DNA of 50,283 nucleotides. Source: Nitrospirota bacterium. Lineage in GTDB: Bacteria; Nitrospirota; Leptospirillia; Leptospirillales; Leptospirillaceae. The DNA lies in the NCBI GenBank assembly GCA_021816465.1, contig JAKAYF010000006.1, positions 1 to 50,283 on the forward strand. Direction: 5' to 3'. A model generated the notes under the pieces. The model was not told the DNA's origin, ran no database searches, and saw only the letters and a program-made list of their open reading frames with translations. A program made the position numbers and the translations under genes. Below are positions 28,133 through 39,676 of the stretch, piece after piece; within the stretch, counting starts at the first letter, position 1, and the number at the start of each line of letters is the position of its first letter.

Positions 28133-29098
28133 CTATATGTTGCCGAGTTTTTTCCGGGCAAGCCGTTCATGGGCCAGGACCGCTATGGCTGTTGACAAAA
28201 GTCTGGATCGGGGAGGGTCCGATCTCGATGTCAGTACGACCGGAACAGAATGGCTCGAAATAACGACTCCTGCCAATGTGGCTCCTCCAAAATATTCGAG
28301 ATTTTTTGCCAGAATGTTTCCTGACACCAGGTCGGGTACGACAAGAATATCGGCTATTCCTGCAACAGGACTTTCGAACCCTTTCTCCCTGGCCGATTCG
28401 GCGGAAATGGCATTATCGAAAGCAAGTGGACCGTCAATGACTGCTCCATGGATTTGCCCCCTTTCCGACATTTTTGAAAGACATGCGGCATCGATTGTTG
28501 ACGGTATGGACGGATTGACGGTCTCTATGGCGGAAAGAATGGCAACATGTGGCGTCTGAATGCCCATAAGAATTGCAAAATCGATTGCGTTTTGGGTGAT
28601 GGACATTTTGCTGGAGAGATCCGGGGAGATGTTGACCGCGGCGTCGGTGACAAAAAGAAGTTTGGGATACGAGGGAAGCTCTGCGACAAAGACATGGGAA
28701 ATTCTGGTGGAAAGCGGGATTTTTTTAATAAACGAGTGTAATAGCGTATCGGTATGGATATGGCCTTTTAAGAGGATCTGAACAGAGCCGTCTGTGAAAA
28801 GAGAAACGGCTTGATCGGCCGCTTCACGGTCGGAGCCGGTTTCAATGATCTCGACGGGAACAGGGGCGGGGTTGCGGCTGAAAAAATCATTGATCACCGA
28901 GGCGTTTCCCAGAAGGACAGGGTGTATGAAGTTTTCCTGCATGGCTTCGAGTACGCCTTCGAGAACCAGTGGATCTGATGCATTGACGACTGCGGCTCTC
29001 AGGGGAGGTGCCTTTCTGGCTTCTTCGAGAATCGAAAGAAAGCTTGTGGGGCAGGAAAGGTTGCCGGCCAATGCACTCCGCTTCTTCAGGGGCTTCAT
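28133..29098 (-). CDS. phosphate acetyl/butyryltransferase family protein
   Basis: PTA/PTB-like: AVVNASDPLVLEGVLEAMQENFIHPVLLG, VQILLKGHIHTDTLLHSF, ILVVPDLVSGNILAKNLEYFGGATLAGVV. Confidence 0.88.
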   Translation of the reverse strand: MKPLKKRSALAGNLSCPTSFLSILEEARKAPPLRAAVVNASDPLVLEGVLEAMQENFIHPVLLGNASVINDFFSRNPAPVPVEIIETGSDREAADQAVSLFTDGSVQILLKGHIHTDTLLHSFIKKIPLSTRISHVFVAELPSYPKLLFVTDAAVNISPDLSSKMSITQNAIDFAILMGIQTPHVAILSAIETVNPSIPSTIDAACLSKMSERGQIHGAVIDGPLAFDNAISAESAREKGFESPVAGIADILVVPDLVSGNILAKNLEYFGGATLAGVVISSHSVPVVLTSRSDPPRSRLLSTAIAVLAHERLARKKLGNI

Positions 29099-29531
29099 CC
29101 GTTTTCGCGCAGGATTCTCCCTCTCAGGCGTTTCTTGCCAGGAGGGAGGAATGCGCTCTGCTTTCTTTTAGGGGTTGATTTCAGGAATGTTTTCAAACGG
29201 GAAGAATCTCCAAGAAGATGACCTTGGGTTGATTCGATGGCGCCGGATGAAGAGGGCGGGGTCATTTTTAAACCGATGGAATGGTTCAGTAAGGCGTGTG
29301 GCTGGATCTCCGAAAAGGCGTTCTTTGCCAAGGTCTTCAATGCCTATGATCTCCATGATCTTCTGTGCCAGGAAGTCCGGGAAGTTTTTCGCCTCTTCCC
29401 TCTCAGGCGGTGATCCGGGCGATTGCCAAGGTTTCCGACAGCGACAAGCCATATGTTTGTTGCGGTCTTAAGTGAATACTTGACTTGCTCTCCATGACAA
29501 CCGCTTCTCAAGTTCAGTGGTGGGGAGCTGA

Positions 29532-30329
29532 TCAATGCTCCCTTCTGCTCAGTGAGCCTTCCATGATGACCGAAGCAATTTTCTGGGCGGAGCGCAGGAG
29601 GGATTTGGGGTCAAGCCAGGAGCTTCCGACAAGGAAGCCCGATAATTTGTCGCATGCAGAAATTTCAACAATGTTATCGGCTGTGATCGATCCTCCGTAA
29701 AGAAACTTGGGTCTTTCCGGCCAGGTAAATCCATCAAATCCATATGCGGTCACTTCACAGACATCCGATGCTCCGGCAACGACTCCGGATCCGATTGCCC
29801 AAATTGGCTCATAGGCGAGAAAAAGGGCTGTATAGACACCGTCTTCCCGAAGCACTCCGGCCCGATCCGCAACCGGTTGCAGCTGGGTCTTGATCACCTC
29901 AAAGGCTTGTCCGGATTTTCTGTCAGAGCTTGATTCTCCAAAACAGATGATCGGCATCAGTCCGGCCCGCAGGCAGAGATCTGTCTTGTCGCAAACATCT
30001 TCGTCCGTTTCCCCAAAAAAACGCCTGCGCTCGGAGTGTCCCAGGATGACTCCGCTTACGCCGATATCCAGGAGATTGGGGACTCCGACCTCTCCCGTGA
30101 ATGCCCCCGATGTTCTTGTTGAGACATCCTGTGCAATGACACGAACCGGAAGTTCTTTCTGTCGGATGACCCTGACAAGGTGATCAAGGTAGACGCTGGA
30201 AGGAGCGAGGGCAATTTCGATCCCCGCTTCTTCCAGCGTCGGCCAGATCGCTGAAGCTGACAAAACGTCAACATAATCGTCAATCTGGGCCCGGGTCATA
30301 TTCATTTTCCAGTTTGCCACAAGAAGCAT
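29532..30329 (-). CDS. tpiA: triosephosphate isomerase
   Basis: NWKMN, VILGHSERRRFFGETDEDV, LAYEPIWAIGSG, YGGSITADN. Confidence 0.97.
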   Translation of the reverse strand: MLLVANWKMNMTRAQIDDYVDVLSASAIWPTLEEAGIEIALAPSSVYLDHLVRVIRQKELPVRVIAQDVSTRTSGAFTGEVGVPNLLDIGVSGVILGHSERRRFFGETDEDVCDKTDLCLRAGLMPIICFGESSSDRKSGQAFEVIKTQLQPVADRAGVLREDGVYTALFLAYEPIWAIGSGVVAGASDVCEVTAYGFDGFTWPERPKFLYGGSITADNIVEISACDKLSGFLVGSSWLDPKSLLRSAQKIASVIMEGSLSRREH

Positions 30330-30470
30330 TTCGACTCCTTATTGTTAATGTTCCAACGCACAGTTCTGACAGCTTTAGCATGTTCAACGCAGAATTCCCC
30401 CTCTTAGGTTCTTTCGCCAAGAGATGGATGAATGCTTGCATTGTCTCATTTTTCAAACTAAAGCAACAAC

Positions 30471-30665
30471 ATGCGTAAAACGTTCAGGTATCGGCTGTAT
30501 CCGCCCCGCAAACAGGAAGCTCTCCTGAATCGACAATTGGAAGAGTGCCGCTGGCTCTACAACCATTTTCTGGAACACAGAAAGAACGCCTGGGAGTGGT
30601 ACGGCGTTTCCCTGTCCTATTACGGACAGCAGAACACACTCCCCAGGGTTGGTCTCATGGTCTAA
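30471..30665 (+). pseudogene. TnpB/OrfB (IS200/IS605-type) N-terminal remnant
   Basis: MRKTFRYRLYPPRKQEALLNRQLEECRWLYNHFLEHRKNAWEWYGVSLSYYGQQNTLP matches the TnpB N-terminus, then ends within a few codons. Confidence 0.85.
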
Positions 30666-31099
30666 AAAAGCTTTACGTCGAACGAACTCGTAAATTTGAC
30701 CGGGTGGTCTGCAATATCAAGGACCAGGCTGTACTGGCCTTCCTTGGTGATCGAGATGCCTGTGAACTTGATAAGGTTGGGAACCCGTCCGGGGGCAAGC
30801 TGGATTTGCCCGTTTAAAACCGGAGCTGCCATCCTTCCGGTGTCGAGATGCTCGATCCTGGCCTGAAATGTTCTCGTTTCAGTAAGGTCTGTGTCCAGAA
30901 GCTGAAAAAAGGTAAGGGAAGGAATGGAAAGTGGAAGGCCCCTGACGCCGATGATGGGGATCGGGGTCGCCGGATTTGGTGTATAAAGACCGATCAGTAT
31001 GAGCTTGTTGGTGTTTTCGATGCGGATATCATCGCACATGAGGGTACAGACTTCATTGATGAACATGAATGGGGATCCTGTGTTTGGCGGTAGTCTCAC
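30662..31099 (-). CDS. conserved hypothetical protein (DUF6941-like)
   Basis: MFINEVCTLMCDDIRIENTNKLILIGLYTPN... beta-rich small protein; start uncertain (GTG 31099 or ATG 31066). Confidence 0.6.
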   Translation of the reverse strand: MRLPPNTGSPFMFINEVCTLMCDDIRIENTNKLILIGLYTPNPATPIPIIGVRGLPLSIPSLTFFQLLDTDLTETRTFQARIEHLDTGRMAAPVLNGQIQLAPGRVPNLIKFTGISITKEGQYSLVLDIADHPVKFTSSFDVKLF

Positions 31100-31166
31100 C
31101 GCTGGGACTGTTTCCCGGCGACAGACTCCGCCGGTGTTTTGAGGTTTCTCATCATACCTGATTTTT

Positions 31167-31202
31167 GGATGAATTCCTTCCCCTTTCGATTGGAATTCAT
31201 CC
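31167..31202. repeat. perfect 11-bp inverted repeat GGATGAATTCC-N14-GGAATTCATCC
   Basis: Read directly from the sequence; flanked by TTTTT upstream and CCAAAAA shortly downstream. Confidence 0.7.
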
Positions 31203-31396
31203 TCTTTGACCCAAAAACCGCTTTAAAAAAATGATTGGATTGACTTTGATTCCTGTTTTTGGATACAACAACCCACTAATGTTTTTTCAGGTAAGGCATG
31301 ATCTGTTCGGGAGGCATGAATTTCCGGAACGGAGGACCTTGCTCGTCATGATCACGTTGGTCACTCATCTCTTTATCATATTGGAATGGTTTATCA

Positions 31397-32044
31397 TTGG
31401 CAGACCTCCGCATTTCTCCAAGGAATCAAAATCCCCAGGATCGTTCCCGCACGAACCAGATCGATCGTCAGGAGTTGTTCCGGATTTTATATGAGCGATC
31501 TTTTCTGTATCGTCCGGAGAATCCCTTTGTCCTGTCTTCCGGCAAGGTCAGTCCCGTATATCTTGACGGAAAAAAAACGACACTTGGGCATCCCCGGGCC
31601 CAGTTTCTGATTGGATCCATCCTCTTTGACCTGATCGAGCCACTTCATCCGGACGGCGTTGGAGGTCTTACCCTCGGTGCGGACCCGATCAGTGTTGCTG
31701 TTTCGCTTGTCAGTGGTCTTCATCAGTGTCCGATTCCGTCTTTTGTTGTCAGGAAAGAGCAAAAAGGTCATGGGACAAAAAGCCCCATAGAAGGAGATCT
31801 GCCTCAATCCGGAAGAGTTGTGGTCGTGGAGGACGTTGTGACCACTGGCGGGTCCGGAATGAAAGCCGTTGAAGCGTGCCAGAAAGCGGGGTTTGAAGTA
31901 CTCAGGGTCATCTCCCTGGTGGATCGGGAAGAAGGTGGACGCGAACTTTTTGAATCTGCGGGTATTCCGTTTATGGCGCTTTTTACCTTGAGACAGTTTA
32001 TCGATTATGACGGTGAAGTCCGGGGTACTGGACCCGGACGGTAA
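31397..32044 (+). CDS. pyrE: orotate phosphoribosyltransferase
   Basis: FVLSSGKVSPVYLDGKKTTLGHPRAQFLIG, GGLTLGADPISVAV, PRPP motif VVVVEDVVTTGGSGMKAVE; exact start uncertain. Confidence 0.93.
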   Translation: MADLRISPRNQNPQDRSRTNQIDRQELFRILYERSFLYRPENPFVLSSGKVSPVYLDGKKTTLGHPRAQFLIGSILFDLIEPLHPDGVGGLTLGADPISVAVSLVSGLHQCPIPSFVVRKEQKGHGTKSPIEGDLPQSGRVVVVEDVVTTGGSGMKAVEACQKAGFEVLRVISLVDREEGGRELFESAGIPFMALFTLRQFIDYDGEVRGTGPGR

Positions 32045-32142
32045 GTCTTTTTGTCTGGTGTTTTTTCCGGATTGTTTCCAGTCGTTCATGGCTGTTGATT
32101 TTTGCCCGGACGGTGCTTTTGCTTTTTTTTCTCAATCCACAT

Positions 32143-32148
32143 TATAAT
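32143..32148 (+). promoter_or_regulatory. consensus TATAAT -10 box with upstream TTGCTT -35-like box
   Basis: TTGCTT-N18-TATAAT in an intergenic region. Confidence 0.6.
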
Positions 32149-32154
32149 ATTTTT

Positions 32155-32376
32155 CATGCAACGTGCTATAAGGCACGTGCCCGCAAAGCGGACACTAGGG
32201 CAGGAACTGTCCGAAGTCAAAGCCTCCTGCGATCCCGATAAGGCGCAAGGGTTCGAAGAACATTGTGTATCCTCGGGAATTTTGGTCGTGAGGCCGGATG
32301 CTGCCGCTATAGTGGCGGGAGGGTTCGTTTTGTTGGTATGGTATGCGAGGGGATTTGATCCCTCGTTTTCTTCTTT
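32155..32376 (+). ncRNA. candidate orphan structured RNA, family unassigned
   Basis: TATAAT promoter upstream; hairpin ACGTGC-TATAAG-GCACGT at the predicted 5' end; GCCGC-TATA-GTGGC hairpin; terminator CGAGGGGAT-TTG-ATCCCTCG + T-tract at 32346-32376; no convincing ORF. Confidence 0.55.
32346..32376 (+). terminator. Rho-independent terminator
   Basis: CGAGGGGATTTGATCCCTCG followed by TTTTCTTCTTTT. Confidence 0.8.
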
Positions 32377-32473
32377 TGTCATGATCCTGACCGGATCTTG
32401 ACAAGGGGTGGCAAAAGGTCGGCCGACTTTTTGGCAGTTTTTTGGGTCAATCATCAATCAGAGGAGAATCGCC

Positions 32474-32626
32474 ATGATTCACGCAATGCTGGCAAATTAC
32501 AAGTTCGGGACTTATTCACCGGCCGCTGATTTCAACCCAAATATAACGCTTTTCGTTATTTTTGTTGTTTTGGTCGGAGCAGCTGCACTGGTATCATTGA
32601 CCATCGTCAAGTCGTTCGAGAAGTAA
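32474..32626 (+). CDS. 50-aa single-TM membrane peptide
   Basis: GAGGAG RBS before ATG 32474: MIHAMLANYKFGTYSPAADFNPNITLFVIFVVLVGAAALVSLTIVKSFEK; TTGACA at about 32398. Confidence 0.65.
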   Translation: MIHAMLANYKFGTYSPAADFNPNITLFVIFVVLVGAAALVSLTIVKSFEK

Positions 32627-32855
32627 GGACGTTGTATCAGCCAAAGGCATGATCACCGCCAGGGGAGTACGTTCTGAAAACGTTTTTCTCCTGATGCCGA
32701 TTTTGCCGGAATGTTTTTTGCCATCATAGATGTCTGATCCCACAGGGGGCGGGATGTCCGTAAGATCGGATGTTTCGCCCCCTGTTTTTTGGAATCCCCT
32801 CCCCAAAAAACGAGACCGAGAAAATGTCCAAAACACCCTGGATACTAAATAGACA

Positions 32856-35213
32856 ATGAAAAAAAAGGCGTTCTGGTTTTTTCTGGTTATTCTGTTGGCG
32901 TTGACCGTTGCAGCGGCCGGTGCCGGCTGGTTTTTCATGAAAAAAATTGAAGCCGGCGTGCCATCTGTCGCTTTTTTGAAAAGCTTTGTTCCTGTTACAA
33001 CCAGCCGGATCTATGACAGGAATGGAAAGCATATCGGAAGCTTCTACCGGGAGAGACGCGAATATCTTCCCCTGAAGAGTATTCCTCCGCTTGTCATTCG
33101 TGCTGTTCTTGCTGTTGAGGATGCCCATTTTTATGAGCATGGGGCGCTGGCTTACGGATCGATTATCAGGGCGGCTGTTTCCGATGTCCTGGCAGGATAT
33201 CTGCGGGAAGGAGCCAGTACCATCACGCAGCAACTGGCCCGTAATATTTTTCTCAATCACAAGAAAAATCTGACGAGAAAGCTTCGGGAAGCCATTCTTT
33301 CCTATCGTATCGAAAGGGTATTGACCAAGGATGAGATTCTGGAGCTTTATCTGAACCAGATCTATTTCGGGGAGGGGGCTTATGGAGTGCAGGCTGCTTC
33401 CGAGGCGTTTTTCGGAAAGGATATTCACCAGCTGACACTGCCGGAGGCCGCCCTGATGGCTGGCCTGATTCGCTCTCCTGTGGAGTTTTCCCCGTATACG
33501 CATCCCGGAGCGAGCAAGCGGCGTCAGCTTGTTGCCTTGGAACGAATGGAGAAAGTGGGTTATATCACCCATGAGGAAATGAAAAAGGCCTATGGCCAGC
33601 CACTCGTCTTTCGCCAGAGGATCCAGTCCAGGAACCCGAACGCCTACTTTCTTGAATACCTTCGAAAACGCCTCGAGATGACCATGAGTTCGACCCAGCT
33701 CTATGGAGGTGGGTTGCGTATTTTTACCTCCCTTGACAGCCGGATACAGGATATTGCCCTGCACGCTCTCCGGTCAGGTCTTCGGACCATAGACCGGAGG
33801 AAAGGCTTCCGCGGAGCGATCCGTCACCTTTCTCCAGGCGAACTGCGTGAAGTGGAAAGGGAAACGGTACCACTTTCCACGACGGACAAAGGGGCCTTCA
33901 CTCTTGGAGGCAGGGAAGAGGTTACGATCACCAGTGTCGAAGAAAGAGGTGCCTTTTTTTCATGGGAAGGTCACCCGGGTTTTATTTCGAAGGCAAAAAT
34001 GGTGTGGGCGGCAAAGGTTCTGAGGGGGCCGGATTTTGACCATGATGCCCGGATCCTTTCCCCGTTTTCTCCGAAGGATGTCCTGAAGCCCGGAGATGTC
34101 GTGATGGCCCATTTGACAGGGTGGATCCCGGTCAGGAAGGGGTGGGTGATCTCGGCTTCTCTCGATCAGGTGCCACTGATACAGGGTTGTGTTGTGGCAA
34201 TTGATCCGAAGACCGGGGGAATTCTTGCCATGGTTGGCGGGTACAGTTTCGGCCGTTCCAAGTTTAATAGGGTTTCTCAGGCCATCCGGCAGCCGGGGTC
34301 ATCATTCAAGATGATCGATTATGGATCTGCCCTTGAGCACGGCTATACACCATCATCGATCCTTCATGATGAACCGATCGTCTTTTCCGACCGGAGCCAT
34401 CATCGAGTCTGGAGGCCGAAAGACTACGAGCATGATTTTCTGGGACCGGTTCCGATGAGAAAGGCCCTTGCGGAGTCCATCAACCTGGCAACCATCAGGA
34501 TGGTCAGGCGCATTGGTGTGGGGAGTGTCATTTCTTTTGGCCGGAGGCTGGGGCTTACCACCCCACTCAGTCATGACCTTTCCCTGGCTCTGGGATCATC
34601 GGGGGTCCGTCCCATTGAGCTCACGGCGGCTTATTCGGTTATCGCCAATGGAGGTATCCGGGAGCCTGTCTATTCAATCAAAAGGGTTGTTAATTTCAGG
34701 AAGACGACCGTATTTGAGCATATTCCCTCTCCGACCAAGGTTTATGATCCTGCCTATGACTATATGCTGACGTCAATGCTTCAGAGCGTGATTTCCGAAG
34801 GGACAGGAAGGGACGCCCTTGTCCTTCCCCGGCTTCTGGCGGGAAAAACGGGGACGACCAATGATTTCAAGGATGCCTGGTTCATTGGTTTTTCTCCGGA
34901 TATAGCCGTTGGGGTCTACGTTGGAATGGATGATCACCGTTCCATGGGCAGGGGTGAGTTTGGCGCTCATGCGGCTCTTCCGATATGGATTGACATTATG
35001 AAGAGGGCGTTGCCTCTTCTGCCGAATACCCCGTTTTCCGTCCCGGATGATATTGTCAGTGTCCGCATCGATCCTGATACAGGGAGAAGGGCCGCTGACA
35101 ACAGCACTCATTTTGTTACGGAGATCTTTCGAAAGGGAGAGTTGCCTCCACGGGATGCGACATCAGGAAAAGCTCCGGATGCTGACTTTTACAACATTCA
35201 GGGAGCGCCCTGA
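32856..35213 (+). CDS. penicillin-binding protein 1A family (glycosyltransferase/transpeptidase)
   Basis: AVEDAHFYEHGA, GASTITQQLARN, IYFGEGAYGVQAAS; transpeptidase SSFK, SIN and KTGTT motifs. Confidence 0.95.
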   Translation: MKKKAFWFFLVILLALTVAAAGAGWFFMKKIEAGVPSVAFLKSFVPVTTSRIYDRNGKHIGSFYRERREYLPLKSIPPLVIRAVLAVEDAHFYEHGALAYGSIIRAAVSDVLAGYLREGASTITQQLARNIFLNHKKNLTRKLREAILSYRIERVLTKDEILELYLNQIYFGEGAYGVQAASEAFFGKDIHQLTLPEAALMAGLIRSPVEFSPYTHPGASKRRQLVALERMEKVGYITHEEMKKAYGQPLVFRQRIQSRNPNAYFLEYLRKRLEMTMSSTQLYGGGLRIFTSLDSRIQDIALHALRSGLRTIDRRKGFRGAIRHLSPGELREVERETVPLSTTDKGAFTLGGREEVTITSVEERGAFFSWEGHPGFISKAKMVWAAKVLRGPDFDHDARILSPFSPKDVLKPGDVVMAHLTGWIPVRKGWVISASLDQVPLIQGCVVAIDPKTGGILAMVGGYSFGRSKFNRVSQAIRQPGSSFKMIDYGSALEHGYTPSSILHDEPIVFSDRSHHRVWRPKDYEHDFLGPVPMRKALAESINLATIRMVRRIGVGSVISFGRRLGLTTPLSHDLSLALGSSGVRPIELTAAYSVIANGGIREPVYSIKRVVNFRKTTVFEHIPSPTKVYDPAYDYMLTSMLQSVISEGTGRDALVLPRLLAGKTGTTNDFKDAWFIGFSPDIAVGVYVGMDDHRSMGRGEFGAHAALPIWIDIMKRALPLLPNTPFSVPDDIVSVRIDPDTGRRAADNSTHFVTEIFRKGELPPRDATSGKAPDADFYNIQGAP

Positions 35214-37549
<2,336 letters not shown>

Positions 37550-37595
37550 ACACAGGAGCCTGTCTTATCAATTTTTCAGAATAGTTTGAAAGGAA

Positions 37596-37934
37596 ATGAG
37601 CGTGACAATTTTTATAACATTTATCCACGTAGTAACCTGTATCCTGATTATTGCCGCAGTTCTTCTGCAGTCGGGTAAAGGGGCTGAGACCGGAGTCATG
37701 ATCGGTGGGTCGAGCCAGACTCTTTTTGGTGCCCGTGGAGCTTCTTCATTTCTGGCTAAAATGACTGTGGTTCTGGCAACCTTGTTCATGGTGACATCCC
37801 TGACTCTTTCCTTGATTCATCAGAGTCCTGTGGGTTCATCCATCATGCTTGACGAGCCAATGAAAGCCTTGCCTGCAGCTCCTGTGACGCCAAATGCCGC
37901 TCCTGGCACTGCTCAGGCTCCAGCCAAGAAGTGA
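37596..37934 (+). CDS. secG: preprotein translocase subunit SecG
   Basis: IITFIHVVTCILIIAAVLLQSGKGAETGVMIGGSSQTLFGARGASSFLAKMT. Confidence 0.95.
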   Translation: MSVTIFITFIHVVTCILIIAAVLLQSGKGAETGVMIGGSSQTLFGARGASSFLAKMTVVLATLFMVTSLTLSLIHQSPVGSSIMLDEPMKALPAAPVTPNAAPGTAQAPAKK

Positions 37935-39676
37935 TTGTGTCTTTTCCGTCTTTTTTTCAAAGGACGGTTGTTGTTTTTTCAATGGCCATCCTCCTTTCGG
38001 GATGTTCCCGAGGGTCGGTGGCCTCGTTGCATCTGGCTCCGCGGAATCCTGTGACCGGTGGTCACCTCTCGATGGATATTCTTTCCGATCCGAAGACCTT
38101 TAACCCCGCCCTTGCATCGGAAACTTCAAGCACCCAGATCCTGGGATATCTTTTTCGCGGACTGACGCGTGAGTCTCCGGAAGATGGCTCGGTCAAGCCT
38201 GACCTGGCAGAAAAATGGCGTATAAGCGATGGTGGCAGAAGGGTTACATTCTTTCTGTCCAGGAACCTCAAATGGTCGGACGGTGCGCCTCTCGACGGGA
38301 GGGATGTTCTGTTTACCTATCGGGATGTCTACAATAACCCGAAAGTGGCAACCCCGATCAGAGGCCTCCTGACTGTGGCAGGGAAACCGATTCAGGTTTC
38401 CCTGAAAGATGACTATACCGTTGTTTTTGAGACGTCCGTTCCATTTGCGCCTCTTCTTGAAGAGCTTGGGGCGGAAATATTACCAAGGCATATTCTTGCC
38501 CCGGCGATTTCTTCGGGAAAATTCAACCAGGCCTGGTCCATTCGGGAGAATCCCCGCAATATTGTCGGGGACGGTCCTTTCATGATGACCCGCTATGTTC
38601 CTGGCCAGATTGTTTCTCTGGCGGTCAATCCCCACTATACTCCACCACCGGGACTGGAGCCTTCTCCCGGTTGTCCCCTTCCCTGTCTTTCCTCCATTGA
38701 TCTTCGTATTGTGGGAGATGCCAATAGCCAGCTTGTCCGCTTTCTGGCCGGAAAAGGAGATCTCTATGGGGTGAGTCCAAATGAGATGTCCTTGCTTAAA
38801 CCTGCCGCAAAAAGGGCTGCTTTTACCTTGTTTACCCGGGGTCCCGGGCTTTCTGAGTCTTTTCTGACCTTCAACCAGAATCCCAGAAGCCCGATTGCTG
38901 CCTACAAGAGAGCCTGGTTTGTGTCCAGAAAATTTCGGGAGGCGATTGCCTGGTCGATTGACCGAAAAGCGATGATTTCTATTGTGCTCAATGGGATGGG
39001 TGAACCTATCTATGGTCCTGTTTCTCCGTCGGTCAGGGCCTTTTACCATCAGACCTATCCGATATACAGACACGATCCCCAGAAAGCCCGGGATCTTTTG
39101 ATCAAGGCCGGTTTTCATCTGGAAAGGGGAAGGCTGTTCGACGCGTCTGGCCATGCTGTTGAAATTGTTCTTCTGACCAATGTGGAAAGCCCGCAGAGAA
39201 TGTTGATGGCCCAGATTATCCAGTCCAACCTCCTGGATGTCGGGATAAAGGTTCGTGTGGTCGGGCTTCAGTTCAACATGCTGGCGACAAATGTGATGAC
39301 CTCGTTTAATTGGGAGATGCTTCTGTTTGGTCTTACGGGTGTGACTGATCCGCATGGTGATGCTGCGGTCTGGAAATCCTCAGGATTCCTGCATCTGTGG
39401 AATCCGAGGGAAAAAAAGCCACAGGAGCCCTGGGAGGCTGAAATCGATTCTCTTTTTGAACAGGGGTCCCTCGAAATGAATCCCGCAAAGCGGAAAAAGA
39501 TTTACGATAAGTGGCAGGAGATTGCTCATCATGAGCTGCCAATGGTGGATCTTGTAACACCTGACGGGATCACAGCCGTAAGAAAAACGCTTGGTGGAAT
39601 CAGGCCGTCTCCCTTGGGCGGGGTTGTGCCTCATATCACCCAGGTGTTCCAAAAGGCCAGGATTGTCCATTCATGA
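37931..39676 (+). CDS. ABC transporter substrate-binding lipoprotein (family 5, peptide type)
   Basis: Lipobox LLSGCSRG; LDPKTFNPALASETSS..., EKWRISDGGRRVTFFLSRNLKWSDGAPLDGRDVLFTYRD. Confidence 0.92.
   Translation: MIVSFPSFFQRTVVVFSMAILLSGCSRGSVASLHLAPRNPVTGGHLSMDILSDPKTFNPALASETSSTQILGYLFRGLTRESPEDGSVKPDLAEKWRISDGGRRVTFFLSRNLKWSDGAPLDGRDVLFTYRDVYNNPKVATPIRGLLTVAGKPIQVSLKDDYTVVFETSVPFAPLLEELGAEILPRHILAPAISSGKFNQAWSIRENPRNIVGDGPFMMTRYVPGQIVSLAVNPHYTPPPGLEPSPGCPLPCLSSIDLRIVGDANSQLVRFLAGKGDLYGVSPNEMSLLKPAAKRAAFTLFTRGPGLSESFLTFNQNPRSPIAAYKRAWFVSRKFREAIAWSIDRKAMISIVLNGMGEPIYGPVSPSVRAFYHQTYPIYRHDPQKARDLLIKAGFHLERGRLFDASGHAVEIVLLTNVESPQRMLMAQIIQSNLLDVGIKVRVVGLQFNMLATNVMTSFNWEMLLFGLTGVTDPHGDAAVWKSSGFLHLWNPREKKPQEPWEAEIDSLFEQGSLEMNPAKRKKIYDKWQEIAHHELPMVDLVTPDGITAVRKTLGGIRPSPLGGVVPHITQVFQKARIVHS

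Noticed and set aside
32155-32376. Calling the RNA candidate a GEMM c-di-GMP riboswitch or 6S RNA
   Set aside because: Only a short AGGGC...AAAGCCTCC resemblance to GEMM, without the conserved inner hairpin; no long end-to-end pairing as in 6S. Left unassigned.
32724-33764. 346-aa minus-strand ORF antisense to PBP1A
   Set aside because: Overlaps conserved glycosyltransferase motifs on the plus strand.
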